A DNA stretch of 62,986 bases, taken from the NCBI RefSeq assembly GCF_010915725.1, contig NZ_JAAIJR010000023.1, positions 1-62,986 on the forward strand, read 5' to 3'. Below, piece by piece: positions 17,505 through 26,503 of the stretch (position 1 is its first letter; each line of letters begins with the position of its first letter). The translations under genes were made by a program, and so were the position numbers. Below the pieces are notes generated by a model, which was not told the origin of the DNA, searched no databases, and worked only from the letters and a program-made list of their open reading frames with translations. This DNA comes from Thiorhodococcus mannitoliphagus (GTDB lineage Bacteria; Pseudomonadota; Gammaproteobacteria; Chromatiales; Chromatiaceae).

Positions 17505-19890
17505 ATGACCGAGACAGTCCTAGACCGCCTGCTCCTCTCGCTGCGCAGTGCCGCGAATGTTAGCCGTGCGGATCAGGTACGCCCCGCCGCCGTGCTCTAG
17601 ACAGATCATAGAGAACCAGTGGCAACCGGTCGCCGATCGGCTGCGGGAGATGATCCCGGAGCTGCTGGTGCTCGGTGACCACGCGCCGGCCGAGCGCCGC
17701 GGGCCGGCGATCTGGATCAAGTGCATGCTGGCGCGCACCCTGGAGGAGGCGGACTGGCCCACAACCGCGGTGCCCATCATCTATCTGCCGGGCGTGTCGC
17801 GGGCCGATCTGCGCCATCGAGACCTGTCCACGTGAGTTGCAACCGCTGGCCGAGCTGCAATACCGGGGCCTGTTCTGGAGTCAGCTCAATGGCCGCGATT
17901 GGACGCTGAATGCCTTTCTGTCCAGCAGTCGCGGCGGACTGAACCTAGACCTGTCGGCGGATCAGGCCACTCAGCAGGCCATGCACCGGGCGCTCGATGT
18001 CCTGATCGACACTCCGGTGGACGCTCTCAAGGGCTGGCGACTGGAGGCAGCGGATTTCGATGCCCTGTTGAGCAGCGACCCCATCCGCGACCTGCTGACC
18101 TGGATGAACGACCCCGAGGGCAGCGCCCAGGAATGGCAGGGCGCCCGCTGGGATGCCTTTAGCAGCCGCTGCAAGGCGGACTGGAAGCTCGACCCGAAGG
18201 CCGACGGTGTGCTGGTGGCGGCGGAGCACATCAGCGAGGGACGCCGGGAGTGGAATGCGGTCTGGGAGCGCTATCAGAGTGGCTGGCGATCCTTCCCGAA
18301 GGTGATCGAGCGGCTCCGGTTGGCCTCACTGCCGGTGGTTCAGGACCTGTTCGCCGATCTCAGCCGTTACCCAAGGCGTAATGATGAGGCGGAGGACAGC
18401 CTCCGCTCGTCCCTAGCTGGACTGGCTGGCGCCAGCCAAACCGAGGCCGTCACAAAGCTGCAAGGACTGGAGCAGGAGCACGGGCCGCGCAGGCGATGGC
18501 TTTGGGCGCAGATGGGGCAGGCGCCCCTGGCTCAGGCGCTGGAGCCCCTGACCCGGTTGGCCGTTCTGACCGGCAAACCCTTCGGTGGACAACACCTGGA
18601 GGACATGATCGACGCCTACCGAGCCGAGTTCTGGCGGGCGGACGCAGCGGCCCGACAGGCCCTCGCCGGACTGCGCACCAAGGCCGATACCGACGCGGTG
18701 AGTGCCGCGCTGCGGGCCCTCTACGTGCCCTGGCTGGAGGAGGCAAACCAGCGCTTCCAGGAGCTGGTCCGCAAGGAGGGCTACCCCGGCTCCAGGGTGG
18801 TCAAGGAGCCGGCCACCAGACCGGCGGGCAATGCTTGCTGTTCGTGGACGGGCTGCGCTACGACGTCGCTCAGGATCTTGCCGGGCTTCTGAAGGCCGAG
18901 GGGTTGGAGATCAGCATGGACGCTGAGTATGCAGCGGTGCCGTCGGTGACCGCCTCTGGCAAGGTCGCCTGCTCGCCGGTCGCCCATTTCGCTCAAGGCC
19001 GGAGCACCGACCAGGACTTCGTACCCAGCCACGGCACGCTGGACAAGCCGCTCAATACCGCCCTACTGCGCAAGACACTCAAGGATGAGGGCTGGCAGCT
19101 GCTCGGCGGCAGCGAGACCGGCGATCCAACAGGGCGCGCCTGGACGGAATTCGGCGATCTGGATCACTACGGCCATGAGCACGGCCTGCGGCTGGCCAGG
19201 GAGGTGCCGATCATCTTGGATGCCATTGTCGAGCAGATCCGTTTCTTGATGGATGCGGGTTGGAAGCAGATCCGCATCGTCACCGACCACGGCTGGCTAC
19301 TGGTGCCAGGCGGTATGCCGAAGACGGAGCTGGCGAAGTTTCTCACCGCCACCCGCTGGGGCCGCTGCGCGGCCCTGACGGATACGGCCAAGCCCAGGGA
19401 GCTGACCCTGACCTGGAGCTGGTGCCCGGACCTGCGCATCGCCATGGCACCGAGCATTTCCAGCTTCATCGCCGGCCAGGCGTATGGGCACGGCGGGCTG
19501 AGCCTGCAGGAGAGCATGATCCCGGTGCTGACGGTGGTGCGGCGGAAGGGTGTTGCCGATGAGCCGATGGTCGAGATTGTCGAGGTCAAGTGGCGGGGCC
19601 TGCGCTGCCTTATTGTAGCCAGGGCTTCTAGCCCTGGTGTTCCAGGCCAAGATGGCCTGGCTACAGAGGGGGGCGCCCGGGATGGCATGAGAATTTACCG
19701 GGTGGACCTGCGGCGCAAGCTGAATGACCCGGCGAGCAGCATCGCCAATGGCGGCAAGCCGCTGAAGGACGGCAAGGCATCACTGGTGGTCGAGGACGAG
19801 GAGCTGGAAGGCGAAGCCATCTCACTGGTTGTGCTCGATGATCAGGGGCGTGCCGTCGCCAAGGCCGCAACCGTGATCGGCGGAGACTAA
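17505..19890 (+). pseudogene. pglZ: Broken pglZ (BREX alkaline-phosphatase-superfamily protein)
   Basis: The frame opens at an ATG at 17505 (MTETVLDRLLLSL). It hits TAG at 17598-17600 where the family has Trp. Homology continues with +1-type shifts near 17610 and 17811, and a one-base loss near 18825 (in CCGGCGGGCAATGC). Across the frames the PglZ type B pattern is clear: an N-terminal segment GPAIWIKCMLARTLEEADWP, a middle helical part, then the phosphatase core with LLFVDGLRYDV, IVTDHGWLLVPGG and QAYGHGGLSLQE, which hold metal-binding Asp and His residues. An R3 palindrome is inserted in frame near the 3' end. With four lesions no full-length PglZ can be made. Confidence 0.88.
19613..19667 (+). 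repeat. Palindromic element R3, copy 3, in frame inside pglZ
   Basis: A single GTAGCCAGGGCTTCTAGCCC unit is followed by one CCAGGCCA..TGGCCTGGCTACAG unit, encoding VARASSPG and PGQDGLAT. It is the smallest of the three copies and, like the others, does not break the local frame. Confidence 0.85.
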
Positions 19891-19894
19891 CCCG

Positions 19895-21305
19895 ATGCAG
19901 CTAGACCAACTGGACCGCAAGGCCGCCGAGCACTTCGAGGGCTATGTCGTGCGCAAGGATCTGGTGCGCCAATTCAGCCGCCAGTTCCCGGTGCCCACTT
20001 ACGTGGTGGAGTTCCTGCTCGGGCGCTATTGCGCGACGACCGACGAAGACGAGATCAACGAGGGGTTGGATATCGTCCAGCGCCAGCTCGCCTCGCGCAC
20101 GGTGAAGGCCGGCGAGGAGGAGTTGATCAAGGCCCGCGCCCGCGAAGATGGCACCGTCAAGCTGATCGATCTGATCAGCGCCCGACTGGACGCCAAGACC
20201 GACGCCTATCTCGCCAAGCTGCCGAGCCTGCAGCTCAAGGACGTGCGCATTGCCCCGGAGATGCTGCGCGAGCACGAGCGGCTGTTGACCGGCGGCTTCT
20301 ATGCCGAGGTGACCCTGAGCTATGACTCTTCCATCGCCCAGGAGGCCCATGGCCGCCCCTTCGGCGTCGAGGCCCTGCGGGCCATCCAGCTCTCCAAGCG
20401 CGATGTGCTGGACGTGCTGGCCAAGGCACGGGAGGGGTTGACCACCGCAGAATGGAAAGACTTTCTGCTGCGCAGCGTCGGGCTGGAGCCTGACCAGTTC
20501 AGCGCGCGGGCCAAGGATGCCCTGCTGCTGCGCATGGTCCCCTTCGTCGAGCGCAACTACAACCTGGTGGAGTTGGGGCCGCGGGGCACCAGCAAGAGCC
20601 ATCTGTTCCAACAAGTCTCGCCCTATGCGCACCTGATCTCGGGCGGCAAGGCGACGGTGGCGAAGATGTTCGTCAACAATGCCAACGGCCAGCGCGGGCT
20701 GGTCTGTCAGTACGACGTGGTCTGCTTCGACGAGGTCTCGGGCGTCTCCTTCGATCAGAAGGACGGCGTCAACATCATGAAGGGCTACATGGAGTCGGGC
20801 GAGTTCAGCCGCGGCAAGGAGAGCATCCGCGCCGACGGCTCCATCGTCCTGGTCGGCAACTTCGAGGTGGACGTGGAGCACCAGCAGCGCATCGGTCATC
20901 TGTTCGGCCCACTGCCGCCGGAGATGCGCGACGACACCGCCTTTATGGACCCTATCCACGCCTACCTGCCGGGCTGGGACGTGCCCAAGATGCAGCCGAC
21001 CCTCTTCACCGACCACTCAGGTCGGTGTCGCCTCCTTGATCGCACTTTGCAGTAGCCTGCTCAAGAAGCCCGTGCGCGGCGGCCTGGTGATTATTGGCGA
21101 GATCAACCTGGGCGGGTCCATCGAGCCCATCTACAACGCCGTTACACTGGTCGAGATTGCGATTGAGAAAGGCGCCCAAGCGGTCCTGATGCCGGTCACC
21201 AGTCGGCGCCAGTTGTTCGAGCTGTCCGACGACATGGCGACGAAGGTCGACACTCAGTTCTACCAAGATGCCCGGGATGCACTGCTAAAGGCGCTGGTTG
21301 AGTAA
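19895..21305 (+). pseudogene. brxL: Internally deleted brxL (Lon-related BREX protein)
   Basis: It starts 5 bp after the pglZ remnant. Residues 1 to about 375 match the BrxL N-terminal and AAA-like parts, including a P-loop-like GPRGTSKSH segment near residue 230 and CFDEVSGVSFDQKDG as Walker B. At about 21019 the frame breaks. The continuing sequence, in another frame (LIALCSSLLKKPVRGG to the stop at 21303-21305), is the end of the Lon-like S16 protease domain. Intact BrxL has several hundred residues between these parts, so a central region, including the expected catalytic Ser, has been deleted out of frame. The N-terminal 386-residue product could still be translated. Confidence 0.85.
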
Positions 21306-21376
21306 AGCGACCCTCCGCACTTCCCCGACTTCTGGCGAATCCACAGATCGCGAGTGGAGCATAGAAGTCGCAGGCC

Positions 21377-21402
21377 GTCGCGGCGGGGCGCCGCTCCCAC
21401 AG
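21377..21402 (+). repeat. REP-like palindrome
   Basis: GCGGCG-GGG-CGCCGC lies within GTCGCGGCGGGGCGCCGCTC. It resembles the REP-type extragenic palindromes common in Pseudomonas and related genomes. It sits between the brxL remnant and the Crp-like gene, near the end of the defence island. Only one copy was noticed in the window. Confidence 0.5.
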
Positions 21403-21432
21403 CTGCTCATATCACGCTACTCCAGGGGCGCG

Positions 21433-22119
21433 TCAATGACGCGCGGGCAGCTTCTTTAGCAGGACGTGCTTTCGGCCCTCGCTCGCGACATAGCCGCCGT
21501 CCTTGAGGTCGCCCAGTATCCGACTGATCATCTCCCTGCTTGCGCCCACCCGCGCCGCGATCTCTTGGTGGGTATAGGGCGGGGTCACCCGCCGTCCGTC
21601 TTCGTCCGCGGCCACCTCATTGAGAAACTTGGCCAGACGCCGATAGACGTCGGAGAGGGCGAAATCACTCACGGACTCGGTGAGCGCGTGCAGGCGTCTG
21701 GAGAGATGCTGAATCAGGTTGAAGGCGATCTTGGGATGGTCACCCAAGCACTGGACGAAGGAGCGTTTGGTCAGCACCAGGCAGCGTGAGTCCTCGGCAG
21801 TGATGACCGAGGCGGTGCGCGGCTGGTCGCCGAGGAGCGCAAGCTCGCCGAAATGGGAGCCGGGACCAAGCTCGCGCAGCACCACCTCCTTGCCGTCGCT
21901 GTCCGCGACATAGACCTTCACCCTCCCCGCAAGCAGGACGTAGAGCGTATTGGCCTCGTCACCCCGCTCGATGATGAGGGTGCTCTTGCGGTACTGCCGC
22001 TCGCTCGCATGCTCTTCGAGTTCGCGCAGATCCTCTGGGGCCAGGCCCTCGAACAAGTCCACTTGATCTAACACGGCTGAGTCTCCGGAAGGTTCCGTCT
22101 TGGTCAGATGCTCACGCAC
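21433..22119 (-). CDS. Crp/Fnr-family transcription regulator
   Basis: About 228 residues from a GTG at 22119; an ATG 32 codons upstream gives an extension without homology. The cyclic-nucleotide-binding-type beta-roll runs from LFEGLAPEDL to about 150, with GSHFGELALLGDQPRTASV as the phosphate-binding-cassette-like part. The Arg and Thr/Ser positions there are compatible with cAMP-like ligand binding. The C-terminal Crp-type helix-turn-helix is YTHQEIAARVGASREMISRI. No iron-sulfur cysteine cluster is present, unlike the FNR at 37.5 kb. Targets are unknown. Confidence 0.87.
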   Translation of the reverse strand: MREHLTKTEPSGDSAVLDQVDLFEGLAPEDLRELEEHASERQYRKSTLIIERGDEANTLYVLLAGRVKVYVADSDGKEVVLRELGPGSHFGELALLGDQPRTASVITAEDSRCLVLTKRSFVQCLGDHPKIAFNLIQHLSRRLHALTESVSDFALSDVYRRLAKFLNEVAADEDGRRVTPPYTHQEIAARVGASREMISRILGDLKDGGYVASEGRKHVLLKKLPARH

Positions 22120-22413
22120 TCGGGCGGCTGTCGGAAACGAAGAGCCCCAGAACGGACAAGGTCCTCGCCGCCAGCGCGAGCAAAGCCTCGACATCGAAGC
22201 ACAGGCTTTGGGCATCCTACGGAATCCCAGCGGTCGGCCGCAACAGATGCCTGCGCGAACCGCTCAGGTGAATATGTCACAGCCTCGCCCCGCAGCATTC
22301 CCGGCTACCGCACGCCGCGCCTCCCTAATCTAGAAGCGTCCCGCAAGGCGTTGGATGCGACGCCCGAGACCAAGCACAGACTCAGCCAATCAAATCGATG
22401 AGGGAGGACCTCC

Positions 22414-23187
22414 ATGATGCGTAACACCACCAAGCTCTCAATTCTAGGACTGGTCGGCGTGACCGGCCTCCTGCCGCTTCAAGCCACACTGGCCGACTGC
22501 AGCGGACGCTGCGCCGCCTGGGAGGCCGTCGGCGAGTACAACGGCACTAACCCGGACCTGCCCAAGACTGTCCCCGAGGGCGAGAAGTTCGAGAGCGCCC
22601 TCTACAAGCACAGCTCGACCTGGATCAACGACTTCGCCTGGCGCGACAACTCGGCTTGGGAGCGTGATTTCCGCGACCAGACCCTCGGCGGCAGCGACGA
22701 CGCCTATGGCGATGACGTCGACCTACTGCTCTTTGCGGGCCATGGCAACAGCAGCGGCTTCTACTTCGGCGTCAATCAAGATGACCTGCAGGTCCACTAC
22801 AACGACGCCATCCTCGGCGACAAGGATCTCGAATGGCTCATCGTCGATGCCTGCCAGGTCCTTAAGAATGATTCCGGCAAATGGAATCGCTGGGGCTGGC
22901 CGGTGTTCGAGGGTCTGCACTACATCCTCAGCTACAGCACCAATACCTTCGACAAGGACAGCCGTGGCGAGGACTTCCTCAAGTACGCCATGAAGTACGG
23001 CTGGCGGGTCAAGAGCGCCTGGGTCAAGGCCACCATCCTGTCCGAGAACGGTACCACCGCCGCCTACATGCGCGCCGACAACGGGACCACGGATACCTAC
23101 AACGACCACCTCTGGGGCTTTGGCTTCACCAGTGCCGACCCGGATAACCCGACCACCCTCTACTACTCGAGCTGGAGCACCAACTAG
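22414..23187 (+). CDS. Secreted protein with caspase-like His/Cys arrangement (resembles DUF6345)
   Basis: 257 residues with a signal peptide (LSILGLVGVTGLLPLQATLA) and a good ribosome-binding site (GGGAGGA). The mature protein has LLLFAGHGNSSGFYFG with His110 and LEWLIVDACQVL with Cys147. In both cases a hydrophobic beta-strand ends at the His or Cys, the layout of clan CD peptidases (caspases, gingipains, CHAT proteins). Asn/Asp-rich loops surround the site. The overall sequence resembles DUF6345, recognised from memory and so uncertain. Protease activity is an inference. It is followed 54 bp downstream by another secreted protein, probably in the same operon. Confidence 0.6.
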   Translation: MMRNTTKLSILGLVGVTGLLPLQATLADCSGRCAAWEAVGEYNGTNPDLPKTVPEGEKFESALYKHSSTWINDFAWRDNSAWERDFRDQTLGGSDDAYGDDVDLLLFAGHGNSSGFYFGVNQDDLQVHYNDAILGDKDLEWLIVDACQVLKNDSGKWNRWGWPVFEGLHYILSYSTNTFDKDSRGEDFLKYAMKYGWRVKSAWVKATILSENGTTAAYMRADNGTTDTYNDHLWGFGFTSADPDNPTTLYYSSWSTN

Positions 23188-23241
23188 GCCGTGCCGAGAC
23201 GCTCACTTCAGTCAACGCTTTGGAATATCGAGGTCATCGTT

Positions 23242-24273
23242 ATGAACACCACATCCGCACGTCTCTCGCTCATCCTCTCCGGTCTGCTGCTCGCGACCGC
23301 CGCGCAGGCGGAGGATCCGGATCCGGTCTCCGGCCACGGGGATTGGGTCAAGAAGGACCCAAGCACCATCCCCGGCTCCATCCCAAAGGTGGACATCCAG
23401 GCCGAGTACCAGGTCCTGGCCAAGTTGCCCAAGGTGCCCGCCTCGCTGCTGCAGTTCGAGATCCAGCGGGTGGACCCGACCCGCATCGACCCGAGCCGCG
23501 AGCCCATCGCCAGAGCCATTGGCTTCGAGGGGAAGCGCTCCGGCGTCGACAAGGCCGAGGACGGCGCCCTAAGCATGCTGCTCACCGACCCCGAGGGGCG
23601 CAGCATCGAATACTTCAGCTCGGGCGCGGTCTTCTTCATGGCGGAGGAGTTGTTCTCCGAGCAGGGTGAGGACCTCTTCAGCCGGCGCAAGTGGGACCGC
23701 GATCAAGCGGCCAAATGGTATTCCGATCAGGCAAGCGCCTTCCTGGAGTCCGCTGGACTGGCGCGCCAGGGCATGAGGCTGAAAGACGTCTCCTTCACCG
23801 AGGTCGAGTGGAAGGACATCAAAGCAGCGACCGAGCAGGTCGCGACCGTGGGCGCCGCGGCACACTTTGGCTACAGCATCGACGGCATTCCTGCCTGGGG
23901 ACCTGGGGCCAAGACCAGCGTCTATTTCGACGCCGAGGGCATCAGCGGGGTCTATGACGCCTTGCCGGATCTCAAGCCGGCCAAGGAGGTCGCCATCCTC
24001 CCACCCGAGGCCGCCGTTGAGGCCTATATGAAGTCCGCAACGCCGCGCTCACTCTACCGGCTCAACACGGGCGCGGTGGAGCAGGTCCTAATCGAGTCGG
24101 TCGAGCTGGTCTACTACGTCGACGCGGGCAATCGCAATCAGCGTGTCGTCAGCCCGCATTACCTCATCCGCGGCTCCTTCCTGGGCAAGGACCTCTCCAC
24201 ACCGGAGCACGCCAAGGACCAAGCCACCGAGCTGAGGTCGGACTTCGTCTGGATGGAGCCGGCGGCGATCTGA
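23242..24273 (+). CDS. Secreted protein of unknown function, probable partner of the upstream caspase-like protein
   Basis: 343 residues from the ATG at 23242, preceded by GAGGT; a signal peptide ends in ATAAQA. No cysteine is evident in the mature part. The region GYSIDGIPAWGPGAKTSVYF, then GISGVYDALPDLKPAKEV and SVELVYYVDAG near the end, recalls PepSY/FTP-type propeptide domains that chaperone or inhibit secreted proteases. That resemblance is weak and by eye. A hairpin likely to be a terminator follows 65 bp after the stop. Confidence 0.5.
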   Translation: MNTTSARLSLILSGLLLATAAQAEDPDPVSGHGDWVKKDPSTIPGSIPKVDIQAEYQVLAKLPKVPASLLQFEIQRVDPTRIDPSREPIARAIGFEGKRSGVDKAEDGALSMLLTDPEGRSIEYFSSGAVFFMAEELFSEQGEDLFSRRKWDRDQAAKWYSDQASAFLESAGLARQGMRLKDVSFTEVEWKDIKAATEQVATVGAAAHFGYSIDGIPAWGPGAKTSVYFDAEGISGVYDALPDLKPAKEVAILPPEAAVEAYMKSATPRSLYRLNTGAVEQVLIESVELVYYVDAGNRNQRVVSPHYLIRGSFLGKDLSTPEHAKDQATELRSDFVWMEPAAI

Positions 24274-24338
24274 GCAGCGGCGATTGGGAGGGGGGCCAAG
24301 GACGGCCCACTGACAGGCACCTCGCCTGCCTGACGGAC

Positions 24339-24362
24339 ACGCCTTCGGTCAGCCGAAGGCGT
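24339..24362 (+). terminator. Probable terminator after the secreted-protein pair
   Basis: A perfect 10-bp stem ACGCCTTCGG / CCGAAGGCGT with a four-base loop, followed by CGTCGTTT. It lies between the converging secreted-protein operon and marC. Confidence 0.6.
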
Positions 24363-24462
24363 CGTCGTTTCTGCCATACACCAGGTCTGTCGTTCCCGGT
24401 CCTGGACGGGAAATACCCCGCGCCATCACAACTCGACCACAAGCCTCTATAACGAACGCGGC

Positions 24463-25089
24463 TCAAAGCGGCGGCAGATCGAGCCAGCCCTGCACGGCGG
24501 TTAGCACCATCTTGACCGCGATCGCGCTCAGCAGCATGCCCATGACGCGACGGAGCACGCTCGCACCGCCGCTGCCGATGACGCGCATGATGGGGCTGGC
24601 GGCGAACAGGATCAGCAGGAAGACCGCTAGCACGACGACAAGCACGGCCGTCGTGATGAGTTGGTCGGTGATGCTGAATAGCCGGTTGTCGGTCAGCAAC
24701 ACCACCGTCAGCATCGCCCCTGGCCCCGCGATTGCCGGGATGGCGAGTGGATAAACGGCAAGGGCGTGGAGACCGCTGCCCGCTCCGTCGTCTAAGCCGG
24801 TACCCGGCGTATGCGCCCCGAGGCTCATCTCGATCCCGTAGAGCAGCAGCAGGATGCCGCCCGCGATCTGAAATGCCCGCAGCGGAATCCCCATCTGGAT
24901 GAGCAGCAGCTCACCGGCCGCGATGAAGAACGCCAGCACCGCAAAGGCGTAGAGCACGGCGAGTATCGCCGCCTTGCGCCGCTCAAGCGGCTCGAGCCTG
25001 GTCGTCACGGCGATGAACACGGCCAGCATTCCGACCGGGTCCAGGACGACGAACAGGGTGATGAAATCATAGGTGATCTGTTGCAACAT
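24463..25089 (-). CDS. MarC-family inner-membrane protein (UPF0056)
   Basis: 208 residues with six predicted membrane segments. The family start is recognisable (TLFVVLDPVGMLAVFIAVT), as is IPAIAGPGAMLTVVLL in the middle. MarC proteins are conserved integral inner-membrane proteins; the old link to antibiotic resistance is not supported and the transported substrate is unknown. It stands alone, convergent with the secreted-protein pair. Confidence 0.88.
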   Translation of the reverse strand: MLQQITYDFITLFVVLDPVGMLAVFIAVTTRLEPLERRKAAILAVLYAFAVLAFFIAAGELLLIQMGIPLRAFQIAGGILLLLYGIEMSLGAHTPGTGLDDGAGSGLHALAVYPLAIPAIAGPGAMLTVVLLTDNRLFSITDQLITTAVLVVVLAVFLLILFAASPIMRVIGSGGASVLRRVMGMLLSAIAVKMVLTAVQGWLDLPPL

Positions 25090-25121
25090 CGAGCCTTGCC
25101 TCTCGCGAGCCCTGGACCCTA

Positions 25122-25415
25122 TTCTGCCACGTCGAAGGAGAGTCGGGCTCGGCGCATGGCAGCACGTTCATCACAATGCCCAACGAGCTAGGCGCCGAGG
25201 CCATCAACGCATCCTGGTACATGGACATCAATGTCCAGCATGCCTGGACCGACCGCATCACCCTCTCCGCCGTCATCCCCTGGGTCGACTCAACCCGCTC
25301 GACACTCGATGAACACGACAACATCAACCGGCATACCACCGCAGCCGGGGGCCTGGGCGATATCCGGATCGCGGCGCATGACTGGGTTGTGGATCCGGCC
25401 CAGCAGCCCCACTGA
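25122..25415 (+). pseudogene. Remnant of an outer-membrane beta-barrel-type gene
   Basis: The frame reads through SAHGSTFITMPNELGAEAIN, WTDRITLSAVIPWVDS and GGLGDIRIAAHDWVVDPA. This is the alternating pattern of consecutive beta-strands seen in secreted or outer-membrane barrel proteins of the phenol meta-degradation/transporter-like type. It lacks a signal peptide and most of the barrel, and stops 10 bp before R1 copy 3. It is best read as a truncated gene; the family match is tentative. Confidence 0.4.
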
Positions 25416-25424
25416 CGCCTGACC

Positions 25425-25531
25425 CTTAGAAAGTGTACATCAACAACTTCCCCCCTTTCGCAAAGGGGGGCGAGGGGGGATTTCGGGCGGCATCGCTCGC
25501 ATCGGGAAACAATTGATGGGCACTTTCTTAG
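25425..25531 (+). mobile_element. MITE-like element R1, copy 3
   Basis: A 107-bp copy in the same orientation as copy 1, with ends CTTAGAAAGTGTACATCAA and TTGATGGGCACTTTCTTAG and the same internal CCCCCCTTTCGCAAAGGGGGG hairpin. It directly follows the barrel-protein remnant. Confidence 0.85.
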
Positions 25532-25643
25532 CATGTCGGAGGTCGTCGGCAGAGACATCATGATCGCCTTGTACGCCCTGAGCATCCTCGGCATTGGGAT
25601 CTCGATCCTACTGAGTCTGAGAAGCTGTCTGGAAACTCCTAGG

Positions 25644-25808
25644 GAGGCTTCGCCTCAGACCGACGCGTCATGCCATCGGGATCGCTCTCGGGATCGGAAT
25701 CGCTATCGTCGGTTCGATCCCGATCCCGATCCCGACGGCCTTGGATGGTCGGACGCTTCATCGAAATTTGACTCATCTGCGAGCATTTTGCGCCCTCAAG
25801 GATCCTAG
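25644..25808 (+). repeat. Dispersed repeat family R2, copy B
   Basis: It runs from GAGGCTTCGCCTC to GGATCCTAG and is nearly identical to copy A, with an extra GATCCC unit in the central hairpin. Outside these limits a further inverted pair (GTCTGGAAA at about 25627 and TTTCCAGAC about 20 bp past the end) suggests the full element is slightly longer here. It is intergenic, within the debris region. Confidence 0.85.
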
Positions 25809-26003
25809 GGGCCTCTCCGATGATTTCCAGACAGCCTCTGAGGTTGCAGCACTATGCCATCCTTCCAGAGCAGGGAGGCTCGGGCAAGGGCAAGCAGGAC
25901 GGCTCAGACTGAGATCGGGCAAGCGTGACGGAACCTTCAGGCAACCCCTGGGAAATAACGTACCAGCGCTTTCCAGAAACGCGTTTCCCTGTCGGATGAA
26001 CCC

Positions 26004-26076
26004 TTGTCGTTGTCGTAATCGTTCGATGCAACCAACGGCGAGTCAGCTCGATGACGACAACGACAACGACAACGAT
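26004..26076 (+). repeat. Inverted repeat with GTTGTC/GACAAC arms
   Basis: Perfect 13-bp arms TTGTCGTTGTCGT (26004-26016) and ACGACAACGACAA (26054-26066) are separated by 37 bp. The right arm continues as a GACAAC tandem to 26076. It lies in the gene-poor stretch 25809-26503, in which no convincing coding sequence was seen. Confidence 0.6.
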
Positions 26077-26503
26077 GATCTCGCGGATGCCCGGTTCCGA
26101 ACTCGGAAGGCATTGACCAGTTATTTGCGGGGAGCTGCCTTACTCGCCCAACCTTGCATCACCCAATCAAATCGCCGCGGCCGATCGCGAGTGCACATCT
26201 TTTTGGCAGTTCAGGCCAAGAACCCCAGTAGCGGCAGCCCACCCCCTCCGTCTATCCAGCGGCACGACGTCACGAGTTGACGCTCGGTGCATTGCATCCC
26301 CCCTTGGGACGGATCACACTCAAGGGCTCCGTTGCGGGATCCTTGGCGAGCGGCGCCTGATTGCATTCGAGTTCGATCGGATGCAGGACAGGCGGCGGGC
26401 CGAGCCATCACTGTCAGCCGACCAATCGACGCCAATGGTCGCCGAGGCAACCCGAAACGGTCTCTCTGTCCGTCCGCGACATCAGACAATGGAGGCTAAG
26501 GCA

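Noticed and set aside
25533-25808. A 91-codon frame beginning with a hydrophobic segment (IMIALYALSILGIGISILL)
   Set aside because: The first 38 or so codons could be a remnant of a membrane protein, but more than half of the frame is repeat R2 copy B and no ribosome-binding site or homologue is recognised.
25741-26280. A 179-codon frame across the repeat region
   Set aside because: It consists of repeat and inverted-repeat sequence with erratic composition; no coding signal.
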